Assembly (NCBI RefSeq): GCF_016744255.1
Contig: NZ_JADGES010000008.1
Coordinates: 1-53,067, forward strand
Reading direction: 5' to 3'
DNA: 53,067 bases
From: Maribacter sp.
Lineage (GTDB): Bacteria > Bacteroidota > Bacteroidia > Flavobacteriales > Flavobacteriaceae
Part shown: one piece after another, positions 35,239 through 43,674 of the stretch
How the letters are laid out: every line of letters starts with the position of its first letter
Position numbering within the stretch: position 1 is the first letter of the stretch
Program-made: the position numbers and the translations under genes
The notes under the pieces: model-generated
The model's input: the letters and a program-made list of their open reading frames with translations, nothing else
Databases searched by the model: none
What the model was told of the DNA's origin: nothing

Positions 35239-35604
35239 TTAAATTTTGGGGTACTTTGTTTGGGTTTTTTCATGTTGCACTTTTCCGGTATGTGCTGTAG
35301 ACAGTTTTTCGAAAAGAAGCACGTGCACTACTTCGCCATTTTTAGTCATAGGATTATGCTCTACACCCTTGGGAACTACAATTATCTCTCCTTCTTTAAC
35401 TACTTCTGTACGGTCTCTAAATTGCATGTATAGGGTTCCTTTAATAATCTGAAACAGTTCGTCTTCATTTTCATGGGCATGCCAAACAAATGCATCTTTA
35501 AGTTTGGCTAATAATACTTGCATATTATCTACCACAGCTATTTGGTGCGGGTGCCATTCCTTAGAAAACTCGGCATGTTTTGCTACTATATTTATGGATT
35601 TCAT
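35239..35604 (-). CDS. Small cupin-domain protein
   Basis: 121 residues forming a single cupin beta-barrel. Motif 1 is WHAHENEDELFQIIKGTL (two His and Glu as metal ligands), and motif 2 is IIVVPKGVEHNPMT with the last His. There is no signal peptide. It could be a metal-dependent isomerase, dioxygenase or sugar-binding protein; the family is too broad to say. It is 3 bp upstream of the dehydrogenase and 39 bp after mgtE. Confidence 0.85.
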   Translation of the reverse strand: MKSINIVAKHAEFSKEWHPHQIAVVDNMQVLLAKLKDAFVWHAHENEDELFQIIKGTLYMQFRDRTEVVKEGEIIVVPKGVEHNPMTKNGEVVHVLLFEKLSTAHTGKVQHEKTQTKYPKI

Positions 35605-35643
35605 TAGGAAGGAATTTTAAACAGTAAGGTATTGTAAAAGGAC

Positions 35644-36996
35644 TTAAATTCCTAATACCATTTTAGCTATCCAAAAGTAAATAAGGATTCCGAAAATATC
35701 ATTACTGGTCGTAATAAATGGACCTGTTGCAATTGCTGGATCTATGCCTCTTTTGTTTAAAAAAAGTGGTACAAACGTCCCTATAAGGCCCGCAACAATT
35801 ATAACAACAACTAAAGAAGCTGATATGGCAAATGCTGTGTTCATTTCCCCTTTGGTTACCCATACAAAAAGAAACAAAAACATGGCTAAAATAGTACCAT
35901 TTAAAGCCGCCAAAAGCATTTCTTTAATTAAACGACTATTGATACTCCCTTTTACATCATCGTTCGCTAAACCTTGTACAATAATTGCACTAGATTGCAC
36001 ACCAACATTACCAGCCATTGCTGCAATTAGGGGAGTAAAAAAGAAAAGTACGGCATATTTTTCAAATGTGTTTTGAAAACCTTCCATAATTAAAAAGGCT
36101 CCTATTCCACCGATAAGCCCCAGAAACAACCAAGGTAAACGAGCTCTTGTAAGTTCTAGAATACTATCATCGGCTTCTACATCTTGGGTAATACCAGCAG
36201 CTAATTGATAATCCTTGTCTGCTTCTTCTTTTAATACATCGACAATATCATCAATGGTAATTCTTCCTAGTAAGGTTTTATTGTCATCTACTACTGGAAT
36301 AGCATCTAAATCGTACTTAGACATTACTTTTGCAACATCCTCCACGTCATCATGCACATTAACATAATCTACTTTAGAAATATAAATATCTGCAATCTTT
36401 TGTTCGTTTTTAGCAACAACAAGGTCCTTTAAAGACAAACGACCTACTAACTTATCTTCCTTATCTACAACATATACAGAATGCACCCGGGTAACTTCTT
36501 CGGCTTGTCCTCTTATTCGTCGAAGACAACCTGCAACCGTCCAAGTATCGTAAACTTTAACTAATTCTTTTGCCATGAGACCACCAGCCGTATCTTCATC
36601 ATAAGCAAGAAGTTCTTTAATTTCTTCTTTATGCTCCTCATCAACAATTTTAGATATTACCTCTTGCTGCCGCTCTTCGGACAATTCCGCAATGATATCA
36701 ACAGCATCATCAGTATCTAACTCCTCTAACTCTTCTGCAATTTCTTTAGAAGATAAATTTCCTAAAATAGCCTCTCTTAAATTGTCGTCTACCTCTGTTA
36801 AAACATCAGATGTTTTATCGCTTTCTAGCAACTTAATTAAATAGGTTGCTTCCGTCTCTTTTAATTCATTGAAAATTTCGGCAACATCGGCATAATGCAC
36901 CTCCTCTAAAAGAAATTTTAGTTGCGAATTCTCTTTGGCTTCAATGAGCTGTTTAATTTCAGCTACAAGCTCGTCTGTAAGTTTAAACGGTATCAT
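35644..36996 (-). CDS. mgtE: Magnesium transporter MgtE
   Basis: Inner-membrane Mg2+ channel/transporter of 450 residues. It has the acidic helical N domain (1 to about 130, [19 protein letters not shown]), two CBS domains (about 135-255, with [20 protein letters not shown]), and five membrane helices in the C-terminal part (about 285-450), including [19 protein letters not shown], the conserved pore segment. Closure in high magnesium is a known property of the family. The start overlaps the rsmA stop by 14 bp, so translation is coupled. Confidence 0.95.
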   Translation of the reverse strand: MIPFKLTDELVAEIKQLIEAKENSQLKFLLEEVHYADVAEIFNELKETEATYLIKLLESDKTSDVLTEVDDNLREAILGNLSSKEIAEELEELDTDDAVDIIAELSEERQQEVISKIVDEEHKEEIKELLAYDEDTAGGLMAKELVKVYDTWTVAGCLRRIRGQAEEVTRVHSVYVVDKEDKLVGRLSLKDLVVAKNEQKIADIYISKVDYVNVHDDVEDVAKVMSKYDLDAIPVVDDNKTLLGRITIDDIVDVLKEEADKDYQLAAGITQDVEADDSILELTRARLPWLFLGLIGGIGAFLIMEGFQNTFEKYAVLFFFTPLIAAMAGNVGVQSSAIIVQGLANDDVKGSINSRLIKEMLLAALNGTILAMFLFLFVWVTKGEMNTAFAISASLVVVIIVAGLIGTFVPLFLNKRGIDPAIATGPFITTSNDIFGILIYFWIAKMVLGI

Positions 36997-37861
36997 CTGC
37001 TATCTTCTTGGTCAGAGCTATAAAATCGGCTACTGCCAGTTGCTCAGGACGCTTGTCAAAGATAACATCTTCTTTTAGATTATCGGAAAGAGCGAAAGAT
37101 TTTAAACTATTACGCAATGTTTTTCTTCTTAAGTTAAAGGCTGCTTTAACCACTTTATGCAGTAATTGAGGGTCGCAATCTAATTTTAGGTTCTCTTTCC
37201 GTGTTAAACGCAACACTCCCGACTGTACTTTTGGTGGCGGATTAAACACTTCTGGCGCTACCGTAAACAAATATTCTGCCGTATAAAATGTTTGTACTAA
37301 AACCGAAAGTATACCATAGGTCTTACTCCCTTCTTTGGAACAAATACGGGCTGCAACTTCTTTTTGGAACATTCCTGAAAACTCTGGTACTTGATCCCGC
37401 ATCTCTAACATTTTAAATACAATCTGCGTAGAAATATTATACGGAAAGTTCCCAGTTATGGCAAATTGCTCTTTACCGAAAAGATCTTCTATATTATATT
37501 TTAGAAAATCGGCTTCTATTACTTTAAAAGTTCCCTTTCGCTGCTGTAATTCTGGGTGCTCTAGAGGAAAATTAGTATTCAGGTATTCTATAGATTCTGT
37601 ATCCAAATCTAACGCTACCAAATCCATTTCTTGTGCTAGTAGATGCTTAGTTAACACTCCTGTTCCAGGGCCTATTTCTATAACATTTTTATAGCCGTTA
37701 AGCGATAAGGTATGTGCAATATCATAGGCTACACCTTCATCTTTTAAGAAATGTTGCCCTAAATATTTTTTAGCTTTTACAGGACTCTCCTCTTGCCAAT
37801 GCTTTTTATACTTTGGCTTGTCTCCTGCATATTTACTCTTACTCTTCCCTTTTTTTGCCAT
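36983..37861 (-). CDS. rsmA: 16S rRNA (adenine1518/1519-N6)-dimethyltransferase
   Basis: KsgA/RsmA, which dimethylates the two adenines of helix 45 in 16S rRNA late in 30S assembly. The 292-residue protein has [11 protein letters not shown], the SAM motif [12 protein letters not shown], and motif [13 protein letters not shown]. It carries an N-terminal extension of about 30 residues, rich in Lys ([20 protein letters not shown]), ahead of the GQHFL core. This is longer than in E. coli and may help RNA binding. It lies 3 bp after the DUF4286 gene and overlaps mgtE. Confidence 0.95.
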   Translation of the reverse strand: MAKKGKSKSKYAGDKPKYKKHWQEESPVKAKKYLGQHFLKDEGVAYDIAHTLSLNGYKNVIEIGPGTGVLTKHLLAQEMDLVALDLDTESIEYLNTNFPLEHPELQQRKGTFKVIEADFLKYNIEDLFGKEQFAITGNFPYNISTQIVFKMLEMRDQVPEFSGMFQKEVAARICSKEGSKTYGILSVLVQTFYTAEYLFTVAPEVFNPPPKVQSGVLRLTRKENLKLDCDPQLLHKVVKAAFNLRRKTLRNSLKSFALSDNLKEDVIFDKRPEQLAVADFIALTKKIADDTV

Positions 37862-37864
37862 AGT

Positions 37865-38176
37865 TTAGTGCTCACTTAGTATTTCTAATTCCGTTCTAAA
37901 TGCCACAAATTTACCCGCATAACGTTTTGCGCCATCTGAACGCATTCTATCGGCATCTTCTTCATAGTATTTTTCTAAAGTTTCTTTGCTATCTGTAGTG
38001 TATTGTACAGAATAGGTTTTTCCTCCCATTTCTTCTTCCACTAAGACTTTGGTCATTAATGCTTTGCTAAACTTACCCGTAGCGAGCATTTCTGGAATAT
38101 GATTTTCTTTCATCCAAATAAGCCAAGAATCTGCAACGGATTCTTCTACATTAATAGTAACGTTATATATATACAT
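37865..38176 (-). CDS. DUF4286-family small protein
   Basis: 103 residues, ferredoxin-like fold expected. The sequence MYIYNVTINVEESVADSWLI and GGKTYSVQYTTDS match the Bacteroidota DUF4286 family, often found next to rsmA as here. I chose the ATG at 38176; a TTG at 38185 would lengthen it by three residues and overlap the upstream stop. Function unknown; its constant place between a TPR protein and rsmA suggests a link to translation or ribosome assembly. Confidence 0.85.
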   Translation of the reverse strand: MYIYNVTINVEESVADSWLIWMKENHIPEMLATGKFSKALMTKVLVEEEMGGKTYSVQYTTDSKETLEKYYEEDADRMRSDGAKRYAGKFVAFRTELEILSEH

Positions 38177-38181
38177 AATTT

Positions 38182-39966
38182 TCAATTTATAGCATCGCCA
38201 CGTAATTTTCTAAAACGCTTTCTGGCAATGGGAGAATAGTAACTGTCTTGGTAATTATAAATTATTTTTTCGTAATGGTCTTTAGCTTTCTGAGACTCAT
38301 TTAATTTATCCTCATACAAAGTCCCTAATGCAAAATGGGCATCATCGGCTAAAATTCCTTGTCCGTAAAATTCGATTATCTTTTTATAATTAAAAACCGC
38401 TTTGGAATATTCTTTTAACTGCTGCAATAACTCCCCTTGTTTTAATAATGCCTCATCTTCTATTTTTTCACCTTTATGATTTTCTAAAATATCATTTAAA
38501 AGAGTTATGGCATCTTCTGTTTTATTTTGGTAAGCCAACAAATCTGCTCTGGCATATTTACGCAAAGCCGTTTGCGTTGAATCTTCTATAGCATTGTCTG
38601 ATATTAAAAGACTCAGCTGCATAGCATCATTTGCTATGAGTTGCGATGTGGAACTACGCAATACTTTTAATTGTGTTAGCGCCCAATTAAAATCTCCTTT
38701 ATAAAAACTAGTTTGTGCTACCTTAAAACGGGCATTCTGACCAATAACATCATTCTTGAACTTCTGCTGTATTTGCGAAAAATAAATAAGAGCTTCGTTA
38801 AATTTTCTATGGTATACCAAAATCTCTCCAAGGGCAAATTTAACATAAGCTACCCCTTCTCTATTTAACGGAATTTCTAAATAATTTTTCAGCATTGTAA
38901 TTGCTGGTTCTGGAGTATTTCTTTTAAAAGTTAAAAACTTAGCATATGCTATTTGTAGCCTAAGGGTTGTATTTTTAATACCATGTATTTGCAATAGCTC
39001 TTTATACTTTTTTTCTACAGCATCTAATGCTGCTCCTTCATCTTGCGACAACTGAATATTTATTAATTGCAATTCCGAATCTAACCTTGTGGTGCTATCT
39101 TCTGTTTCTTCTAGCACAAATTCAAAAATATCCTTTGCTACATCCAGTTCATCCACACTAAGAGCTATGTCAGACAAATCTATAAGACGATTAGTATTTG
39201 TTCCTTCTGTTCTCTTATATATGGCTTTTTCTTGTCTAAATGCACTACCGTATTGTTTTTGCTTTACAAATAACCAGCTGAGTAATTCATTCCAAAGCGT
39301 ATCTGGGTTTCTTTGCGCGTTCTTTAATAGGATTTTTTTTAGCTTTAAATTATTATCGTTATTAGGGTCATCCGTAACAAAAGCATCTAAATTTCTTAAC
39401 ACGTTAGATTTAGAAGTTTTTCCTTCTATAATCAATGTTAAATACGCTTCGTACATTTTTTCTATACTCCCTTGCTCTCCGTAAATTCTGGCTAACTGAA
39501 AATTAAAATTTAAAGCAGGGTTTAATACCATTGCCTTTTTATATGCTGTGGTTGCGTAATTCAACAAAGTGTACTTATGAAACTTAGAGCCTATTTGTGC
39601 TCCATAATTTGGATTTTTATCTAAGAAATCTACTGCCTTATTGTACTGTTTTTCTGCTTCTGCTTCCTTATTTTGAAGTGTGAAATTGTACCCTAAATCA
39701 ATATATAAAATAGGCATAGCGTTACGTTCTTTTAACCTTTGTCGTAAAAAATTTTCCGCATCGTTATAACGCTCCAATTGTTGGTAACAAGCTACTAACC
39801 CTTCTGTATAATCTAATCTATTTGGATTGGTTTTAACGAGTTTTTCATAATACACCACAGACTTATCGAACTCCCCATCATTAAAATACTGTCGTGCCAA
39901 GAAGTCTTCCTGAGCAGTAGCCCAGAAAAAACAACAAACAAACAAAGATGTGAAAAATACGCGCAA
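38182..39966 (-). CDS. Secreted tetratricopeptide-repeat protein
   Basis: 594 residues: a signal peptide (FFTSLFVCCFFWATAQ) followed by many TPR helices over nearly the whole length, e.g. YFNDGEFDKSVVYYEKLVKTNPN, FALGEILVYHRKFNEALIYF and ALGTLYEDKLNESQKAKDHY. It is probably a periplasmic or outer-membrane-associated scaffold. The start codon is TTG (CAA at 39964-39966). No in-frame ATG exists upstream before a stop, and a -7 box at 39981-39988 leaves only a few bases of leader. Five bases separate its stop from DUF4286. Confidence 0.85.
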   Translation of the reverse strand: MRVFFTSLFVCCFFWATAQEDFLARQYFNDGEFDKSVVYYEKLVKTNPNRLDYTEGLVACYQQLERYNDAENFLRQRLKERNAMPILYIDLGYNFTLQNKEAEAEKQYNKAVDFLDKNPNYGAQIGSKFHKYTLLNYATTAYKKAMVLNPALNFNFQLARIYGEQGSIEKMYEAYLTLIIEGKTSKSNVLRNLDAFVTDDPNNDNNLKLKKILLKNAQRNPDTLWNELLSWLFVKQKQYGSAFRQEKAIYKRTEGTNTNRLIDLSDIALSVDELDVAKDIFEFVLEETEDSTTRLDSELQLINIQLSQDEGAALDAVEKKYKELLQIHGIKNTTLRLQIAYAKFLTFKRNTPEPAITMLKNYLEIPLNREGVAYVKFALGEILVYHRKFNEALIYFSQIQQKFKNDVIGQNARFKVAQTSFYKGDFNWALTQLKVLRSSTSQLIANDAMQLSLLISDNAIEDSTQTALRKYARADLLAYQNKTEDAITLLNDILENHKGEKIEDEALLKQGELLQQLKEYSKAVFNYKKIIEFYGQGILADDAHFALGTLYEDKLNESQKAKDHYEKIIYNYQDSYYSPIARKRFRKLRGDAIN

Positions 39967-39980
39967 GCTTAGGTTTTTCT

Positions 39981-39988
39981 CAAAGATA
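39981..39988 (-). promoter_or_regulatory. -7 box before the TPR gene
   Basis: TATCTTTG on the minus strand, 15 bases before the TTG start. It supports that unusual start and predicts an almost leaderless transcript. No TTG -33 is seen. Confidence 0.5.
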
Positions 39989-40034
39989 CATAGATTCGCG
40001 AAAGGGCGTGTTACCAGGTTTATAAGAAAGAGAA

Positions 40035-41306
40035 TTAATCAATCTTACTAAAACCACAATACGGAATTAACACTTCTGGGATTTCTATTCCGTCTTCTAC
40101 CTGATAATTCTCTAAAATACCAGCAAGTACTCTTGGCAATGCTAAAGAACTACCATTTAAAGTATGTGCTAATTGGCTTTTGCCATTTTCATCTTTATAT
40201 CTAAGCTTTAATCTATTGGTTTGGTAAGCCTCGAAATTAGAAACCGAACTAATTTCTAACCAACGGTCTTGTGCTGTAGAAAATACTTCAAAATCATAAG
40301 TCAAGGAAGATGTAAAACCTAAATCGCCACCACATAATCGTAAAACTCTATATGGCAACTTTAATTCTCTAAGGATGTTTTTTACGTGTTCTACCATACC
40401 GTCTAAAGCCTCAAAAGATTTAGATGGGTGTTCTACACGTACAATTTCGACTTTATCGAACTGATGCAAACGGTTTAAACCACGTACATGAGCGCCATAA
40501 CTACCCGCTTCTCTTCTAAAGCAAGGGGTATATGCAGTGTAACAAATAGGGAATTGCTCCTCTTTTAAAATCTCTCCTCTGAATAGATTTGTAACTGGTA
40601 TTTCTGCTGTTGGTATTAAATATAAATCGTCTTCTCCAACATGGTACATTTGCCCTTCTTTATCTGGTAATTGCCCTGTTCCATAACCAGAAGCCTCATT
40701 TACTAAATGTGGCACTTGTATTTCTGTATAACCTGCTTCGGTATTTTTATCTAAAAAATAAGCAATTAATGCACGTTGCAAACGAGCTCCTTTTCCTTTA
40801 TAAACAGGAAAACCAGCACCAGTGATTTTAACCCCTAACTCAAAATCTATAATATCGTACTTCTTTGCTAGTTCCCAATGCGGCATAGCATTAGACACTA
40901 GCTCTGGTATATCGCCTTCTGAAAATACCTCCTCATTATCTTCGTCTGTATTCCCTGCAGGAACACTGTTATGCGGTATATTAGGAATCTGATATAATAC
41001 CGTTTGTAATTCCTCTGCTACAGTAGCTAAAGCGTCATTCAAAACTTTAGATTCTTCTTTTAAAACCCCTGTTTTTTCTTTTAATACATTAGCCTCTTGT
41101 GCTTTTCCAGATTTAAAAAGCATCCCAATTTCTTTAGACAAGGCATTAGACTCTGCTAAAGTTTTATCTAATTGCGTTTGCGTTTCTCGTCTCTTATCAT
41201 CTAATTCTATGGCCTTTTCCAATAAAGGTGTACCATCGATATTTCGCTTTTTTAAAGCGGTAATGAAGTCGTTTTTAGAATCTCTAATTGCCTGTAATTG
41301 TAGCAT
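40035..41306 (-). CDS. serS: Seryl-tRNA synthetase
   Basis: Class II aminoacyl-tRNA synthetase of 423 residues that charges tRNA-Ser. The N-terminal coiled-coil arm (about 30-100) is followed by the catalytic domain: motif 2 as CFRREAGSYGAHVRGLNRLH and motif 3 as NGSSLALPRVLAGILE. The TAEIP segment (LIPTAEIPVTN) is the usual serine-binding loop. A clear Bacteroidota promoter lies just upstream (41326-41356). Length and motifs are standard. Confidence 0.97.
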   Translation of the reverse strand: MLQLQAIRDSKNDFITALKKRNIDGTPLLEKAIELDDKRRETQTQLDKTLAESNALSKEIGMLFKSGKAQEANVLKEKTGVLKEESKVLNDALATVAEELQTVLYQIPNIPHNSVPAGNTDEDNEEVFSEGDIPELVSNAMPHWELAKKYDIIDFELGVKITGAGFPVYKGKGARLQRALIAYFLDKNTEAGYTEIQVPHLVNEASGYGTGQLPDKEGQMYHVGEDDLYLIPTAEIPVTNLFRGEILKEEQFPICYTAYTPCFRREAGSYGAHVRGLNRLHQFDKVEIVRVEHPSKSFEALDGMVEHVKNILRELKLPYRVLRLCGGDLGFTSSLTYDFEVFSTAQDRWLEISSVSNFEAYQTNRLKLRYKDENGKSQLAHTLNGSSLALPRVLAGILENYQVEDGIEIPEVLIPYCGFSKID

Positions 41307-41325
41307 TGCTTATAATTTTGAACTG

Positions 41326-41356
41326 CAAATTTAGGCTTATTTGCGCCTACTGCCAA
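41326..41356 (-). promoter_or_regulatory. Bacteroidota promoter of serS
   Basis: On the minus strand, TTG (41354-41356) and TAAATTTG (41326-41333) are 20 bases apart, an exact fit to the -33/-7 pattern. The start codon follows 19 bases after the -7 box. Confidence 0.75.
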
Positions 41357-41367
41357 CTGAAATTCGT

Positions 41368-42693
41368 TCACTCTTCCGTTAATTGGGATGTAAGAATCCA
41401 ATCGTTATGCTCAAAATGATTCCAAGGGGTGTTCGCTAAGTCTATTTCAGGGTTAATAAAGGCTTTCATTGGCCTAGCATTTATACTTATTTTAGAATTG
41501 ATAGCATAAACAGAAACCTCTTCTCCTTTTTTTTGATATTCTTTTTTAATATGTTGTGCAAATTGCCATATAAAATCGGGGTAGGCAGCAACTCTTGCCT
41601 TTTGCTTGGGCGTTAAATAATTATCCTGTTTTACTAATGTTTCTTTACCCGTATTTTTATTTACTACTCTAAAATGAATGCTCCCCCTGCGACTACGCAA
41701 CATCATACGCCAACTTAACCGATGCCCTTCCTCTGTCCACAAAACATTATCTGTAATAAAATGATGTCTTAGTGGCAAAAATATCTGAATTACAAAGTAC
41801 ACCCCCAATATCCCTAGGAGTACATTCTTGTTTTTAGGTGTCTCTATCTTATTCTCAGTATACCGTAATTTCTTCGTGAAAAATATTTTTCTAATCGTTT
41901 CTGGTTCAAAAAAGAATACCGTAAAAGCCAAAGATAAAAAGGGAAATATCCCTATTTGAAATACTACCGCATTAAATAAATGAAAAAAGAGAGATAGAAA
42001 AAAAGCTACTTTCCGTGTTGGCTTGTATAAGAGAGCAGGTACAATTAGTAAATCGAAAAGAATACCAAAAATGCCCATGATAACGTGCGCCCAATGTTGT
42101 TGTAAAAACCCACCAATAAAATAATAATCGGCCTTATTTTGCATTAAAAGTTTTAGCATCCCAAAATCTAACCAATCTCCATACATTTTTGCAACAGAGG
42201 CATACGTGTAAACAATGAATAATTGAGCAACAATAATCCACTTAACATACGCATGCATTGAATTACTTTGTATTACCTTATTTTGTTTGGCATCTACAGA
42301 ATTACTCTTTTCTGCAGGTAAAAAACACATAATTAATGCAATTAAAACCAATAAATAATAATGATTGTTATAGGACGTTTTCTGCATTAAGTAAACTGCA
42401 GACCATAAAATAAAAAAGGCTATACTACTAAATCTATACTTATACCCTATAGCAATACAAACCCCTAATGTGCCCATTACAAAAAAGTAGAAGTACATAC
42501 CATTTCCTGCCAATGGTTGCAGCCACTCCAGACCAATAAAATTAAATGTAAAAGATGGTTCTACAAGGGTTTTCTTAATCCATCCTGTAAAAATTGCACC
42601 GTAACATTCTAATGCCACTAAAATGCCAAAAAATATTCTAAAAATTATAAGGGAACTGTTATCTATTCTCTGAAAAAGAAATCGATGTAACAT
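41368..42693 (-). CDS. HTTM / vitamin K-dependent gamma-carboxylase homologue
   Basis: 441-residue membrane protein with several hydrophobic helices in the N-terminal two thirds and a soluble C-terminal part. The sequence matches the HTTM domain of vitamin K-dependent gamma-glutamyl carboxylase: VYTYASVAKMYGDWLDFGM, where Lys169 falls on the position of human Lys218, the catalytic base, and HRLSWRMMLRSRRG further on. Bacterial homologues are known by sequence but no protein substrate is established. It abuts ribF by 1 bp. Calling it an active carboxylase would be inference. Confidence 0.85.
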   Translation of the reverse strand: MLHRFLFQRIDNSSLIIFRIFFGILVALECYGAIFTGWIKKTLVEPSFTFNFIGLEWLQPLAGNGMYFYFFVMGTLGVCIAIGYKYRFSSIAFFILWSAVYLMQKTSYNNHYYLLVLIALIMCFLPAEKSNSVDAKQNKVIQSNSMHAYVKWIIVAQLFIVYTYASVAKMYGDWLDFGMLKLLMQNKADYYFIGGFLQQHWAHVIMGIFGILFDLLIVPALLYKPTRKVAFFLSLFFHLFNAVVFQIGIFPFLSLAFTVFFFEPETIRKIFFTKKLRYTENKIETPKNKNVLLGILGVYFVIQIFLPLRHHFITDNVLWTEEGHRLSWRMMLRSRRGSIHFRVVNKNTGKETLVKQDNYLTPKQKARVAAYPDFIWQFAQHIKKEYQKKGEEVSVYAINSKISINARPMKAFINPEIDLANTPWNHFEHNDWILTSQLTEE

Positions 42694-42694
42694 T

Positions 42695-43621
42695 TTATTT
42701 TGCTATTAGTTGTAATGAAATTTCTTTATCTAAAACCAACTGCTCTTTAAGGGCATCTAAGGATTCAAATTTCTTCTCCTCGCGAATCCAACCCAGAATA
42801 TCAATCTGAATTTTTTGCTCGTATAAATCTTGATTAAAATCAAAAAAATGAACTTCTATACTTTGCTCTTTCCCTTCCACTGTAGGATTAAAGCCAATAT
42901 TCATCATTCCTGAAATACGTTTTCCTCCGATAGTACTTTGCACTACATAAACTCCATTTTTAGGTATGAGTTTATATTTTTCTTCTATTTTAATATTGGC
43001 AGTCGGAAATTGTATTTGCCTTCCTAAGCCTTTCCCTTTTTTAACCACTCCAGTGAGCATATAATTATATCCCAAATATTTATTTGCGGTGGTTATATTA
43101 CCCTCCTCTAAAGCTCTTCGTATTTTCGTGGAACTAACAGAAACTTCGTTTATTTCCTGTGCCGGAATTTCTTCTACATCGAAATTAAAAGTAGTACCAA
43201 AAGCTCTTAAATCGGTAATATTTGCATTTCTATTTCTTCCAAATCGATGGTCATAGCCAATTATTATCTTTTTAGTATGTAATTGGTTTACTAGAAGATC
43301 TCTCACAAATTCCGTTGCAGAAAGTCTAGAGAAATCCATCGTAAAAGGATGAATAATAAGTTGTTCTAATCCCAATTGCTCTAAAATTACACCTCTTTCC
43401 TCTATAGTATTTAAAAGTTTTATCTCCGCATCTTTTTGCAGAACCATTCTAGGATGTGGAAAAAAAGTAAGCACCGTTGGCACCAATCCCAACTCTTTAG
43501 CATTGCTGATAAGGCGATTAACTATTTTTTTATGCCCAATATGCACGCCATCGAAAGTACCAATAGTTATGGCTATTGGTTGTTTTTTATCGTACTTAGA
43601 TATGCTTTGAACTATATTCAC
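42695..43621 (-). CDS. ribF: Bifunctional riboflavin kinase / FAD synthetase
   Basis: Makes FMN and FAD from riboflavin. The 308-residue protein has the N-terminal nucleotidyltransferase domain (TIGTFDGVHIGHKKIVNRL; later SSTKIRRAL) and the C-terminal kinase domain (GKGLGRQIQFPTANI and NGVYVV). The start is GTG (CAC at 43619-43621), with the conserved FDGVH at the right distance. It is divergent from the large protease gene (53 bp apart) and followed after 1 bp by the HTTM gene. Confidence 0.95.
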   Translation of the reverse strand: MNIVQSISKYDKKQPIAITIGTFDGVHIGHKKIVNRLISNAKELGLVPTVLTFFPHPRMVLQKDAEIKLLNTIEERGVILEQLGLEQLIIHPFTMDFSRLSATEFVRDLLVNQLHTKKIIIGYDHRFGRNRNANITDLRAFGTTFNFDVEEIPAQEINEVSVSSTKIRRALEEGNITTANKYLGYNYMLTGVVKKGKGLGRQIQFPTANIKIEEKYKLIPKNGVYVVQSTIGGKRISGMMNIGFNPTVEGKEQSIEVHFFDFNQDLYEQKIQIDILGWIREEKKFESLDALKEQLVLDKEISLQLIAK

Positions 43622-43644
43622 TTAATAATAAATAATAAAAGACT

Positions 43645-43652
43645 TATATTTG
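43645..43652 (+). promoter_or_regulatory. -7 box before the metalloprotease gene
   Basis: TATATTTG fits TAnnTTTG and lies 22 bases before the ATG at 43675, in the short region divergent with ribF. A TTTG 35 bases further upstream is too distant to be a normal -33. Confidence 0.5.
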
Positions 43653-43674
43653 ATTTAGAGATAAAAGACCCTGA

